Made by a program: the position numbers and the translations under genes
Shown here: in pieces, positions 34,901 to 41,097 of the stretch
How the letters are laid out: every line of letters begins with the position of its first letter
How positions within the stretch are numbered: position 1 is the stretch's first letter
Source: an uncultured Acidobacteriota bacterium
GTDB taxonomy: Bacteria; Acidobacteriota; Vicinamibacteria; Fen-336
Assembly: GCA_902826455.1 (NCBI GenBank)
Contig: CADEEV010000040.1
Coordinates: 1 to 41,097 of the forward strand
Length of the DNA: 41,097 bases
Direction: 5' to 3'
Notes under the pieces: generated by a model
Databases searched by the model: none
Told to the model about the DNA's origin: nothing
The model's input: the letters and a program-made list of their open reading frames with translations, nothing else

Positions 34901-36355
34901 TCAGCGGCCGCGGACCGGCGCGCTGCGCGACGGAAGGCCTTCGGGCGCGCGCACCGCGACGCCCGTGAACCAGCCGTTCCGGTAGCGCGCGTAGCCGAGC
35001 ACCTGGGAGTCGTGGTCGCGAAAGCGCAGCTCCACCGTCGGGTCCTCGGCGGCCACGAACGTCCCCTTGCCGGCCGCGAGGTACTGCGACGCCGTCCGGT
35101 GCCGCAGGCCCGGCCGCACCGTGAGGCCGTCGGACACCGCCGCTACGTGCACGACGCCACCCGCGTCCCGGTACTCGCCCGCGTACGTGCGCAGGTTCTC
35201 GTCGGGCGCGCCCGCGACCCGCGGACCGAACAGGCGCTGGGCGACCTGCTCCTCGAGGCCGTTCGCCGTCACGATGCCGCCGGCCCGCTCGGTGTTGAGC
35301 AGCACGACGATCGTCACGTCGTCGTCGGGATAGCGGGCGAGCACGGCCTTGTTGCCCTGGCCGCCTCCCGTGTGGCCGAGCTTGCGATGCGTGCCGGTGT
35401 TGCCCATGCGGGTGCCGAGGCCGTAGTCCGCCTCGAGGGCTCCGGGCAGCACGGTCGGCGTGCGCATCGCCTGGAGCGACGCGGGACTGAGCAGGCGCCC
35501 CTCGTCGAGGGCCTTCTGGAAGCGCACGAGATCCAGCACCGTCGAGCACAACCCGCCGGCGGCGAAGAAGTGGGGCTTCTGCCAGTAGTCGGTCGCGATC
35601 GGCAGCCGCGCGCCCGAGAGGTAGTCGCGGCCGCGTCCCGGGATCGCCGCGCCGTCCTCGCAGTAGCCGGTGCCCGTGAGCCCGAGCGGAGCCACGAACT
35701 CCTCGTGGACGTACGCGGCGTAGTCGCGGCCGGTGACCTGCTCGAGCACGAGCCCCAGCAGCGAGAAGTTGTAGTTGCTGTAGTTCCAGGTCAGGCCCTG
35801 GTCGCGGGCGGTGCCGCCGCGACGCAGGACGCTCGTCGCGGCCTCGCGCGGGGCCGGCCCGCCCTTCGTCAGCCCCGAGGTGTGGTCGAGCAGGTGACGC
35901 AGGGTGAGCGCGCCGATCTTCTGCCGGGCGTCGGGAAAGAAGCGGCTCAGCGGATCGTCGAGGCTGAGCTGGCCCTTGTCGGCCAGGCGCAGGATCGCGG
36001 CGGCCGTGAACAGCTTGCTGACCGACGCGATCGGGTACGACGTCTCGGCCGCGGCCAGCGTCCCGGCCGAGAGGTCCGTGAACCCGTAGCCGCGCGCCAC
36101 GACCGGTCGACCGCGCTCGACGACCGCGATCGAGAGGCCGGCGATCGGGCCCCGGGCCAGGGCGTCGGCGGCCAGCGCGTCGACCTCGGCCACGAACGCG
36201 CTGCGGTCGGGCGCGGGCGGCGCGGTGGGCCGCGGCGGGGGAGTCGCGACGGCGCCCGGCTCGCGAAGGGGCTCGGGCTCGGCGCTTCGGGCACACGCGC
36301 CCGTGGCGCTGGCCAGAAGCAGGAGAAGGAGGACGCTGTGACGCACTCGAGGCAT
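34901..36355 (-). CDS. Class C beta-lactamase-family serine hydrolase, predicted lipoprotein
   Basis: 484 aa. ATG 36355 opens a signal peptide with a lipobox-like ATGAC near residue 21, followed by a Pro-rich linker. Active-site motifs of the serine beta-lactamase/DD-peptidase fold: S-x-x-K as SVSK (IASVSKLF), Y-x-N as YSN (NYSNYNF), and H-x-G as HTGG. A beta-rich C-terminal extension (~375-484) ends the protein. Such proteins are often esterases or D-peptidases, so resistance activity should not be assumed. No good Shine-Dalgarno. Divergent from the YcaQ-like gene. Confidence 0.9.
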   Translation of the reverse strand: MPRVRHSVLLLLLLASATGACARSAEPEPLREPGAVATPPPRPTAPPAPDRSAFVAEVDALAADALARGPIAGLSIAVVERGRPVVARGYGFTDLSAGTLAAAETSYPIASVSKLFTAAAILRLADKGQLSLDDPLSRFFPDARQKIGALTLRHLLDHTSGLTKGGPAPREAATSVLRRGGTARDQGLTWNYSNYNFSLLGLVLEQVTGRDYAAYVHEEFVAPLGLTGTGYCEDGAAIPGRGRDYLSGARLPIATDYWQKPHFFAAGGLCSTVLDLVRFQKALDEGRLLSPASLQAMRTPTVLPGALEADYGLGTRMGNTGTHRKLGHTGGGQGNKAVLARYPDDDVTIVVLLNTERAGGIVTANGLEEQVAQRLFGPRVAGAPDENLRTYAGEYRDAGGVVHVAAVSDGLTVRPGLRHRTASQYLAAGKGTFVAAEDPTVELRFRDHDSQVLGYARYRNGWFTGVAVRAPEGLPSRSAPVRGR

Positions 36356-36389
36356 GATGGCGGGCTCGCGACGATCCTGCAAGGGCCAC

Positions 36390-36419
36390 TTGTCGAACGC
36401 CGCGACACCCCCGTAAGCT
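36390..36419 (+). promoter_or_regulatory. Candidate promoter of the YcaQ-like gene
   Basis: TTGTCG (36390-36395), 18-base spacer, TAAGCT (36414-36419), then the GTG at 36431. Short or absent leader and no Shine-Dalgarno. Pattern-based. Confidence 0.4.
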
Positions 36420-36430
36420 CAACAACACTC

Positions 36431-37525
36431 GTGAGCCGTCGCAAGTCCCTCGATCTCGCTCAACTGCGGCGCTATGCGATCGCCCGCAGCCTCTTCCCGC
36501 CGACGACGCTGCGGCGCGCGATCGCGCGGCTCGGGTTCCTGCAGGCGGACCCGATGCGCGCCCCGGCTCGTGCTCAAGACCTGATCCTCGCGCACCGTGT
36601 TCGCGACTATCGCGCCGGAGAGCTCGAGCGCCGCTATCCGCGCCTGGCCGTCGAGGAAGCCGTCTTCGTGAACTACGGGTTCCTGCCTCGAGAGACCGTG
36701 GCGATGCTGCACGCGCGGCAGATGCCGGACTCGTGGGACGCGAAGACCCGAGCTCGCGCGGAAGAAGTCCTGGCGTTCGCACGCGAGCGTGGGCGCATCC
36801 ATCCCCGGGACGTGCAGACCCGCTTCGACCATGGCCGCATCCAGCGCTGGGGCGGGGCGCTCAGCGCCAGCACCCAGATGCTGGAGCGGCTGCACCATCA
36901 CGGGCTGCTGCGGGTCGCGCGGCGCGAGGCCGGCACGCGCATCTACCAGCCGATCGAGCATCCGCCGCGCGACGACAGCCCCGAGGCGCGGCTCGAGCGC
37001 GCCGGCCAGCTCCTGGACACGGTGGTGCAGCTCTACGCCCCGCTTCCCGCGGGAAGCCTCGTCTATCTGGGCCGGCTGCTCCGCGACGGCGTGCCCCACA
37101 TGGCCGCCGAGATCCGGCAGGTTCAGGATCAGGCCCTGGCGCGCTACGCCCACGCCGAAGTGGACGGCCGCGTCTGGTTCTGGCCGCAAGGCGAGAACCC
37201 CGCGTCCCGGCGCTACGCCGTGGACGATCGCCTGAGATTCCTGGCGCCCTTCGATCCCGTGGTCTGGGACCGGCGACGCTTCCAGCTGTTCTGGGGCTGG
37301 GAGTACAAGTTCGAGGCCTACGTGCCGGCCGACAAGCGGCGCATGGGGCACTACGCGATGCCGGTCCTCTGGGGCGACGACGTGCCCGGCTGGGTCAACC
37401 TGAAGGTGGTCGACGGCCGGTTGAAGCATCAGCTGGGCTTCGCTGGCCCGCGGCCGAAGGACGGCGCGTTTCGCCAGGCGTTGGACGAGGCACTCCAGAA
37501 GACGACGGCGTTCCTGGGCCTCTAA
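36431..37525 (+). CDS. Winged-helix DNA glycosylase-like protein (YcaQ/AlkX family)
   Basis: 364 aa; the GTG at 36431 is the first in-frame start after the candidate promoter. The protein belongs to the winged-helix family of E. coli YcaQ, which removes damaged or crosslinked purines. The catalytic Q-x-D motif is present as LGFLQADP. Three winged-helix units are suggested by LAQLRRYAIARSL, the QRWGGALSASTQMLERLHHHG segment and the C-terminal half (LAPFDPVVWDRRRFQLFWG, YEF-like wing with KFEAYVPADKRRMGHYAMPV). The family is called HTH_42 in domain catalogues. DNA repair role is by homology only. Confidence 0.88.
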   Translation: MSRRKSLDLAQLRRYAIARSLFPPTTLRRAIARLGFLQADPMRAPARAQDLILAHRVRDYRAGELERRYPRLAVEEAVFVNYGFLPRETVAMLHARQMPDSWDAKTRARAEEVLAFARERGRIHPRDVQTRFDHGRIQRWGGALSASTQMLERLHHHGLLRVARREAGTRIYQPIEHPPRDDSPEARLERAGQLLDTVVQLYAPLPAGSLVYLGRLLRDGVPHMAAEIRQVQDQALARYAHAEVDGRVWFWPQGENPASRRYAVDDRLRFLAPFDPVVWDRRRFQLFWGWEYKFEAYVPADKRRMGHYAMPVLWGDDVPGWVNLKVVDGRLKHQLGFAGPRPKDGAFRQALDEALQKTTAFLGL

Positions 37526-37556
37526 GGACTCCCCTCAGGAACGCGGCGCTTTTTCC

Positions 37557-37586
37557 TTGCGTCCGCCGATCCGCGTGTCCTATACT
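37557..37586 (+). promoter_or_regulatory. Promoter of the arsR-SRPBCC operon
   Basis: TTGCGT (37557-37562), 18-base spacer, TATACT (37581-37586). The ATG at 37594 is 7 bases after the -10, so transcription should start at or next to the initiation codon (leaderless). The -10 lies inside the operator palindrome. Confidence 0.6.
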
Positions 37587-37606
37587 GAACCATATGGTTC
37601 AGTATA
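37581..37606. promoter_or_regulatory. Perfect 26-bp palindromic operator over the -10 and start codon
   Basis: Left half TATACTGAACCAT (37581-37593) is followed directly by its exact reverse complement ATGGTTCAGTATA (37594-37606). The left half holds the -10; the right half is the start of the repressor gene and encodes M-V-Q-Y. A bound ArsR dimer would block the promoter, so negative autoregulation is very likely. Confidence 0.85.
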
Positions 37607-37965
37607 GCCAAGCCCACTTCGACGCCTCGTTCGCGGCACTCTCGGACGTCACCCGGCGCGGCGTCCTGGAGCAGCTCGGACGCGCCGACGCCTCGATCAC
37701 GGAGCTCGCCGACAAGTTCGACATGACCCTCACGGGCATGAAGAAGCACGTCGGCATCCTGGAGCAGGCAGGGCTCGTCACCACGGAGAAGGTCGGGCGC
37801 GTGCGCACCTGCAAGCTCGGCGAGTGCCGCCTCGAGGAAGAGGCGGCCTGGATCGAGAGATATCACCGGCTCTGGGACGCACGTTTCGACGCGCTGGACA
37901 AGGTCGTCGCAGAACTGACGCGCAAAGAGAAGGCCCATGGACGGAAGAAAGGAAAGCGAGCCTGA
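37594..37965 (+). CDS. ArsR-family transcriptional regulator
   Basis: 123 aa. Winged-helix repressor: FAALSDVTRRGVLEQLGR (helices 1-2), ASITELADKFDMTLTGMKKH (recognition helix-turn-helix), VGILEQAGLVTTEKVGRVR (wing), then a C-terminal dimerisation helix (WIERYHRLWDARFDALDKVV). It lacks the Cys-rich metal site of classical ArsR proteins, so metal sensing is unlikely. The start codon sits inside its own operator. It is followed by a SRPBCC-domain gene, a pairing commonly seen for this ArsR type. The ligand is unknown. Confidence 0.93.
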   Translation: MVQYSQAHFDASFAALSDVTRRGVLEQLGRADASITELADKFDMTLTGMKKHVGILEQAGLVTTEKVGRVRTCKLGECRLEEEAAWIERYHRLWDARFDALDKVVAELTRKEKAHGRKKGKRA

Positions 37966-37969
37966 CCCC

Positions 37970-38428
37970 ATGAAGAACCCGACGACGGTGGAGAGGAAGT
38001 CCGAGCGCGAGGTGGTCGTGACGCGAACCGTCGACGGCCCGGCGCGCATCGTGTTCGAGGCGTGGACCCGGCCCGAGCTGTTCAAGCAATGGTGGGTGCC
38101 GAGGTCGATGGGCATGTCCCTGCGCTCCTGCGAGATGGATGTTCGTGTCGGGGGCAAGTACCGTCTGGCGTTCGAACCCGATGGCATGGCGTTCTTCGGC
38201 ACGTACCTCGAGGTGACACCGCCCTCGCGCCTCGCCTGGACCAACGAGGAAAGCGACGGGGGTTCCGTCACGACGGTGACCTTCGAGGACAAGGGCGGCA
38301 AGACGCTGCTGGTCCTGCACGAGCTCTATCCCTCGAAGGAAGCTCTGGACGCGGCCGGCACCGGGGCGGCGGACGCGATGGTCGAGACGTTCGCGCAGCT
38401 GGACGAGCTTCTTCTCACGCTTTCCTGA
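37970..38428 (+). CDS. SRPBCC-domain protein (AHSA1-like)
   Basis: 152 aa; ATG 37970 gives the usual family start MKNPTTVERKS and lies 4 bases after the arsR stop. An ATG at 37937 inside arsR would add 11 residues. The START/Bet v1-like fold is indicated by VFEAWTRPELFKQWWVP, MDVRVGGKYRL, FFGTYLEVTPPSRLAWTNEE, VTTVTFEDKGGKTLLVLHELYP cut by short loops, and a long C-terminal helix. These proteins have a hydrophobic cavity for lipid-like or aromatic ligands; the true ligand is unknown. Probably co-transcribed with and regulated by the ArsR protein. Confidence 0.92.
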   Translation: MKNPTTVERKSEREVVVTRTVDGPARIVFEAWTRPELFKQWWVPRSMGMSLRSCEMDVRVGGKYRLAFEPDGMAFFGTYLEVTPPSRLAWTNEESDGGSVTTVTFEDKGGKTLLVLHELYPSKEALDAAGTGAADAMVETFAQLDELLLTLS

Positions 38429-38476
38429 CCCTTCGCGGGCCGTCGTCAACTAGAATCGCCGGCGAGAGGTGCGCGC

Positions 38477-39166
38477 ATGAAGATGCCGGTCGTCACACGG
38501 CGTACGGCGCTCAAGGCGATCGGCACCGCCGCCCTTCTGCCCTGGCTGTCCGACGACGCCCTCGCCGAGTTCGCGGACATCCAGGCCCGGAAGGCGCCCC
38601 CGAAGCTGAAGGTGCTGACGCAAGCCCAGTACCAGGCCGTGGACGCCCTGGTCGAGGCGATCATCCCGCGCGACGAGCGCTCTCCGGGCGCGAGCGAGGC
38701 GCGGGTCGCGGACTACATCGACCTGCTCCTGGGCGAAGCCGACGAGCCGATGCGATCGCGATGGCTCGCGGGGCTGGCCGCGCTCGATGCCGAAGCCGTG
38801 ACGCGGTACGGGGCGCCGCTGGTCAAGCTCTCGGAAGAGCAGATGACGGCGCTGCTCACCGACGTCAGCCGTTACGAGACCGTCAAGCCGAGAGGCGACG
38901 CGGGTCTCGAGACCCCGCGCAACGAGCAGCCGAAGCCGCGGGTGGACACGCTCTGGGGCGAGGTGCGGCAACCGCTCGGCCGGCAGCCCCTCGAGACCTT
39001 CTTCGCCGACACCAAGCAGGCCACGATCCACGGCTACTACACGTCCGAGATCGGCATCCACCAGGACCTCCGCTACAAGGGCAACACGCTCCTGGCCGAG
39101 TTCGTGGGCTGCGGCACCGAGGACGGCACGGATTGCCCGCACTGCGGGCGGAAGGCGAAGGCCTGA
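38477..39166 (+). CDS. Gluconate 2-dehydrogenase subunit 3-family protein, Tat-exported
   Basis: 229 aa with a twin-arginine signal (TRRTALKAIGTAALLPW). The body matches the small subunit of membrane-bound FAD-dependent gluconate/glucose/sorbitol dehydrogenases (AQYQAVDALVEAIIPRDE, VADYIDLLL, TIHGYYTSEIGIHQDLRYKG). In these complexes the small subunit acts as a Tat chaperone that escorts the flavoprotein, which lacks its own signal, to the periplasm. The C-terminus has a short cysteine cluster (VGCGTED, CPHCG). TAGAAT at 38451-38456 is a probable -10, followed by a GAGAGG ribosome site. The GMC subunit starts 1 base after its stop. Confidence 0.92.
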   Translation: MKMPVVTRRTALKAIGTAALLPWLSDDALAEFADIQARKAPPKLKVLTQAQYQAVDALVEAIIPRDERSPGASEARVADYIDLLLGEADEPMRSRWLAGLAALDAEAVTRYGAPLVKLSEEQMTALLTDVSRYETVKPRGDAGLETPRNEQPKPRVDTLWGEVRQPLGRQPLETFFADTKQATIHGYYTSEIGIHQDLRYKGNTLLAEFVGCGTEDGTDCPHCGRKAKA

Positions 39167-39167
39167 G

Positions 39168-40982
39168 ATGCCCGCGGATCCGACGCTCGACCTCGACCTC
39201 GCCGCGGTGCTCGACGAATCCCGCCGCCTCGCCGCCTCCATCACGCCCGCCTCGGGCCCCTGGGACGCGATCGTCGTGGGCAGCGGCGCCGCCGGCGGCA
39301 TGGCGGCGTACCAGCTCGCCATGGCGGGCGTGAAGGTGCTCGTCCTCGAGGCCGGGCGCATGGTGGACCACCGGAAGGAATACCGGACGATGGAGTGGCC
39401 GTACGCGTCTCCGCGCCGTCACCGGCTTCCCCCCGACCAGCGCGCGATCGCCGCCGCCGAGTACAACTTCCTCGACCGCCCGTACGGGAACGACCCGGCG
39501 TTCGCGAAGCACAAGAAGCTCGCGTCGTACGCGGGCAACACGTTCACCCGCAACTGGGTGGTCGACGAGAAGCAGCACCCGACCACCGGCACGCCGTACT
39601 CGTGGGTGCGGGCGCGAGTGCTGGGCGGCAAGACGAATTTCTGGGGCCGCGTCGCGATCCGCTACGGCCCGCTCCAGTTCCAGGCCGCGAGCCGCGACGG
39701 CTTCGACGTCGACTGGCCCTTCGGCTACGAGGAGCTGAAGCCGTACTACGACAAGGTGGACGTCCTGCTCGGCGTATCGGGGACGAAGGAAGGCCTGGAC
39801 CAGGTGCCGGACGGCATCTACCAGCGCGCCCACAAGCTCAACTGCGTCGAGGTGCACTTCCGGGACGCGGTCACGAAGCTGGGGCGCCGCTACATCCCGG
39901 GCCGGGCGGGCGTCACCACGGACGGCGTGCTGGGCAACAAGTACCGCGCCCGCTGCCTCGGCCGCGGGCGCTGCTCGCGCGGCTGCGACATCGGCGCGAC
40001 CTTCCATTCGCCCACGGCGCTGATCTTCCCGGCGCGCGACAGCGGCAACCTCACGCTGCGTCCGTACTCGGTCGCGGCCGAGGTGTTCCTCGACCCGGCG
40101 ACCGGCCGCGCCGGTGGCGTCCGAGTGATCGACGCGAACACCCACGAGGTGATGGACTTCAAGGCCAAGGTCGTGGTGCTGGGGGCGGGCTGCCTCGACA
40201 GCACCCGCATCCTGCTCAACTCGAAGTCGGCGCGCCACCCCGACGGCATGGGCAACTCGACGGGCCTGCTCGGCTGCTACCTGAGCGAGCACCACATGGG
40301 GCCGCGGGGGAGCGGCTTCATCCCCACGCGCATCGGCACCGAGCCGACCCTGGACGACGGCCGCCCGACGGGCCCCTACATCCCGCGCTTCCGGAACGTG
40401 ACGGACAAGCACCCGGACTTCATCCGCGGCTATCACTTCCAGGGCGGCAGCGCCTCGTACGAGTTCCCGGGCCACGCCCAGGACCTGCCGGGCTTCGGCA
40501 AGGCCTTCAAGTCGTCGGTGCGGAAGTACTACCCCGCCCAGTTCGCGATCGGCGGCTTCGGCGAGGTGCTGCCGCGCAAGGAGAACCGCGTCGCGCTCGA
40601 CGCCGAGGTCAAGGACGCCTGGGGCATCCCGGTGCTGCGCTTCACGTACCGGTTCAGCGACAACGAGATCAGGATGGCGAGGGACATGGCCGACACCGCC
40701 GACGAGATGCTGCGGGCGGCCGGCGCCGAGAACATCAAGATCGACCCGACCATGCTGCCGCCCGGCTGGTCGATCCACGAGATCGGCACCGCGCGCATGG
40801 GCGACGACCCGAAGGCCTCGGTCACCGACCGCTTCTGCCGCCTTCACGACGTGCCCAACGTCTACATGGCCGACGCCGCGCCCTTCGTCTCGGGCGGCAC
40901 GCAGAACACGACGTGGTCGATCCTCGCCATGTGCTGGCGGACGATGGACCATCTGAAGGAAGACCTGCGCACCCAGGCTTGA
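39168..40982 (+). CDS. FAD-dependent GMC oxidoreductase, sugar/alcohol dehydrogenase large subunit
   Basis: 604 aa, no signal peptide, consistent with hitch-hiker export by the preceding subunit. FAD site [19 protein letters not shown] with GxGxxG (38-43) and Glu61; catalytic His537 ([12 protein letters not shown]) and Asn580 (GGTQNTTW). Cysteines 263, 269 and 273 (C-x5-C-x3-C, in [11 protein letters not shown]) match the spacing of the [3Fe-4S] ligands known for the FAD-glucose dehydrogenase of Burkholderia cepacia. The enzyme would pass electrons from sugar or alcohol through FAD and the cluster to a cytochrome c, whose gene may lie beyond the window. The start follows the upstream stop by one base (TGA-G-ATG). 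Confidence 0.94.
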   Translation: MPADPTLDLDLAAVLDESRRLAASITPASGPWDAIVVGSGAAGGMAAYQLAMAGVKVLVLEAGRMVDHRKEYRTMEWPYASPRRHRLPPDQRAIAAAEYNFLDRPYGNDPAFAKHKKLASYAGNTFTRNWVVDEKQHPTTGTPYSWVRARVLGGKTNFWGRVAIRYGPLQFQAASRDGFDVDWPFGYEELKPYYDKVDVLLGVSGTKEGLDQVPDGIYQRAHKLNCVEVHFRDAVTKLGRRYIPGRAGVTTDGVLGNKYRARCLGRGRCSRGCDIGATFHSPTALIFPARDSGNLTLRPYSVAAEVFLDPATGRAGGVRVIDANTHEVMDFKAKVVVLGAGCLDSTRILLNSKSARHPDGMGNSTGLLGCYLSEHHMGPRGSGFIPTRIGTEPTLDDGRPTGPYIPRFRNVTDKHPDFIRGYHFQGGSASYEFPGHAQDLPGFGKAFKSSVRKYYPAQFAIGGFGEVLPRKENRVALDAEVKDAWGIPVLRFTYRFSDNEIRMARDMADTADEMLRAAGAENIKIDPTMLPPGWSIHEIGTARMGDDPKASVTDRFCRLHDVPNVYMADAAPFVSGGTQNTTWSILAMCWRTMDHLKEDLRTQA

Positions 40983-41097
40983 GGGCCTCTCTCGGTGACC
41001 GCGTCGCGGGGCATCTCGCGTGCATTCTCGGGAAGCCTTTGTGGGGCTGCGGGCGTGCAGCGGGCCTGTTGTGGCTTCAGTTTGTCTCGCGCCGCAT
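40983..41097. other. 115-bp tail after the last gene
   Basis: No start of a plausible gene, hairpin with a T-run or recognisable promoter is visible before the window ends. Confidence 0.5.

Noticed and set aside
34901-36355. Calling the beta-lactamase-family gene an antibiotic-resistance gene
   Set aside because: SxxK, YxN and HxG motifs are shared with esterases and D-peptidases, and the C-terminal extension is not typical of AmpC.
37545-37556. T-run after the YcaQ-like gene as a terminator
   Set aside because: TTTTT is present, but no convincing stem precedes it.

Overview
This is one continuous, gene-dense, high-GC (about 70%) bacterial chromosome segment with about 31 protein-coding genes, one clear pseudogene and no RNA genes, IS elements or CRISPR arrays that I could see. 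No gap between genes exceeds about 145 bp. Three Hanks-type Ser/Thr kinases, a HEAT-PilT fusion, Tat-exported and lipoprotein products, a 'DFSGxW'-type exported cytochrome remnant, TAGAAT-like -10 boxes and apparently leaderless genes suggest an Acidobacteriota-like organism (perhaps the Thermoanaerobaculia side). A Myxococcota-like source cannot be excluded from sequence alone.

Layout. 1-4.7 kb: a 5'-truncated M1 aminopeptidase converges on a Ser/Thr kinase with a C-terminal BRCT domain; a membrane-anchored alpha/beta hydrolase is divergent from the kinase. 4.7-8.9 kb: four tandem paralogous lipoproteins with a disulfide-rich PKD-like core, interrupted by a Tat-exported HAD protein on the other strand (a fifth, diverged member lies at 29.4-30.2 kb). 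17.7-8.9 kb, minus strand: a tightly coupled run HEAT-PilT fusion > PilT > Ser/Thr kinase > FHA-EAL protein > DUF3516-type DExH helicase, with a PilZ protein and a lipocalin-like protein divergent. This reads as a type IV pilus retraction and c-di-GMP signalling module. 18.6-22.8 kb: family B DNA polymerase behind a TPR/Sel1-like protein that carries a catalytically dead metallopeptidase domain. 22.9-27.3 kb: exported serine hydrolase, exported amidohydrolase, exported esterase-like protein, and a multiply broken c-type cytochrome gene. 27.4-29.4 kb: a membrane Ser/Thr kinase with GYF-like, 2TM and coiled-coil parts.

30.3-34.8 kb, minus strand: a compact tyrosine/homogentisate catabolic operon, hmgA > unknown 297-aa gene > fahA > hppD. 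The unknown gene sits where a maleylacetoacetate isomerase gene would be expected and is the best candidate for an undescribed enzyme here. 34.9-38.4 kb: a class C beta-lactamase-like lipoprotein, a YcaQ/AlkX-type winged-helix protein, and an ArsR regulator plus SRPBCC (AHSA1-type) pair under a perfect 26-bp palindromic operator that also encodes the first residues of the repressor. 38.5-41.0 kb: a two-gene FAD-dependent sugar/alcohol dehydrogenase (subunit 3 plus GMC subunit with a three-Cys iron-sulfur motif).

Gene ends are extremely economical. Adjacent co-directional genes overlap at ATGA or GTGA or are separated by 1-4 bases, and three convergent pairs share the tetranucleotide CTAG so that both stop codons use the same bases. 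Products and motifs are read from the sequence; family assignments come from recognition without database searches; promoters and terminators are pattern-based inferences.
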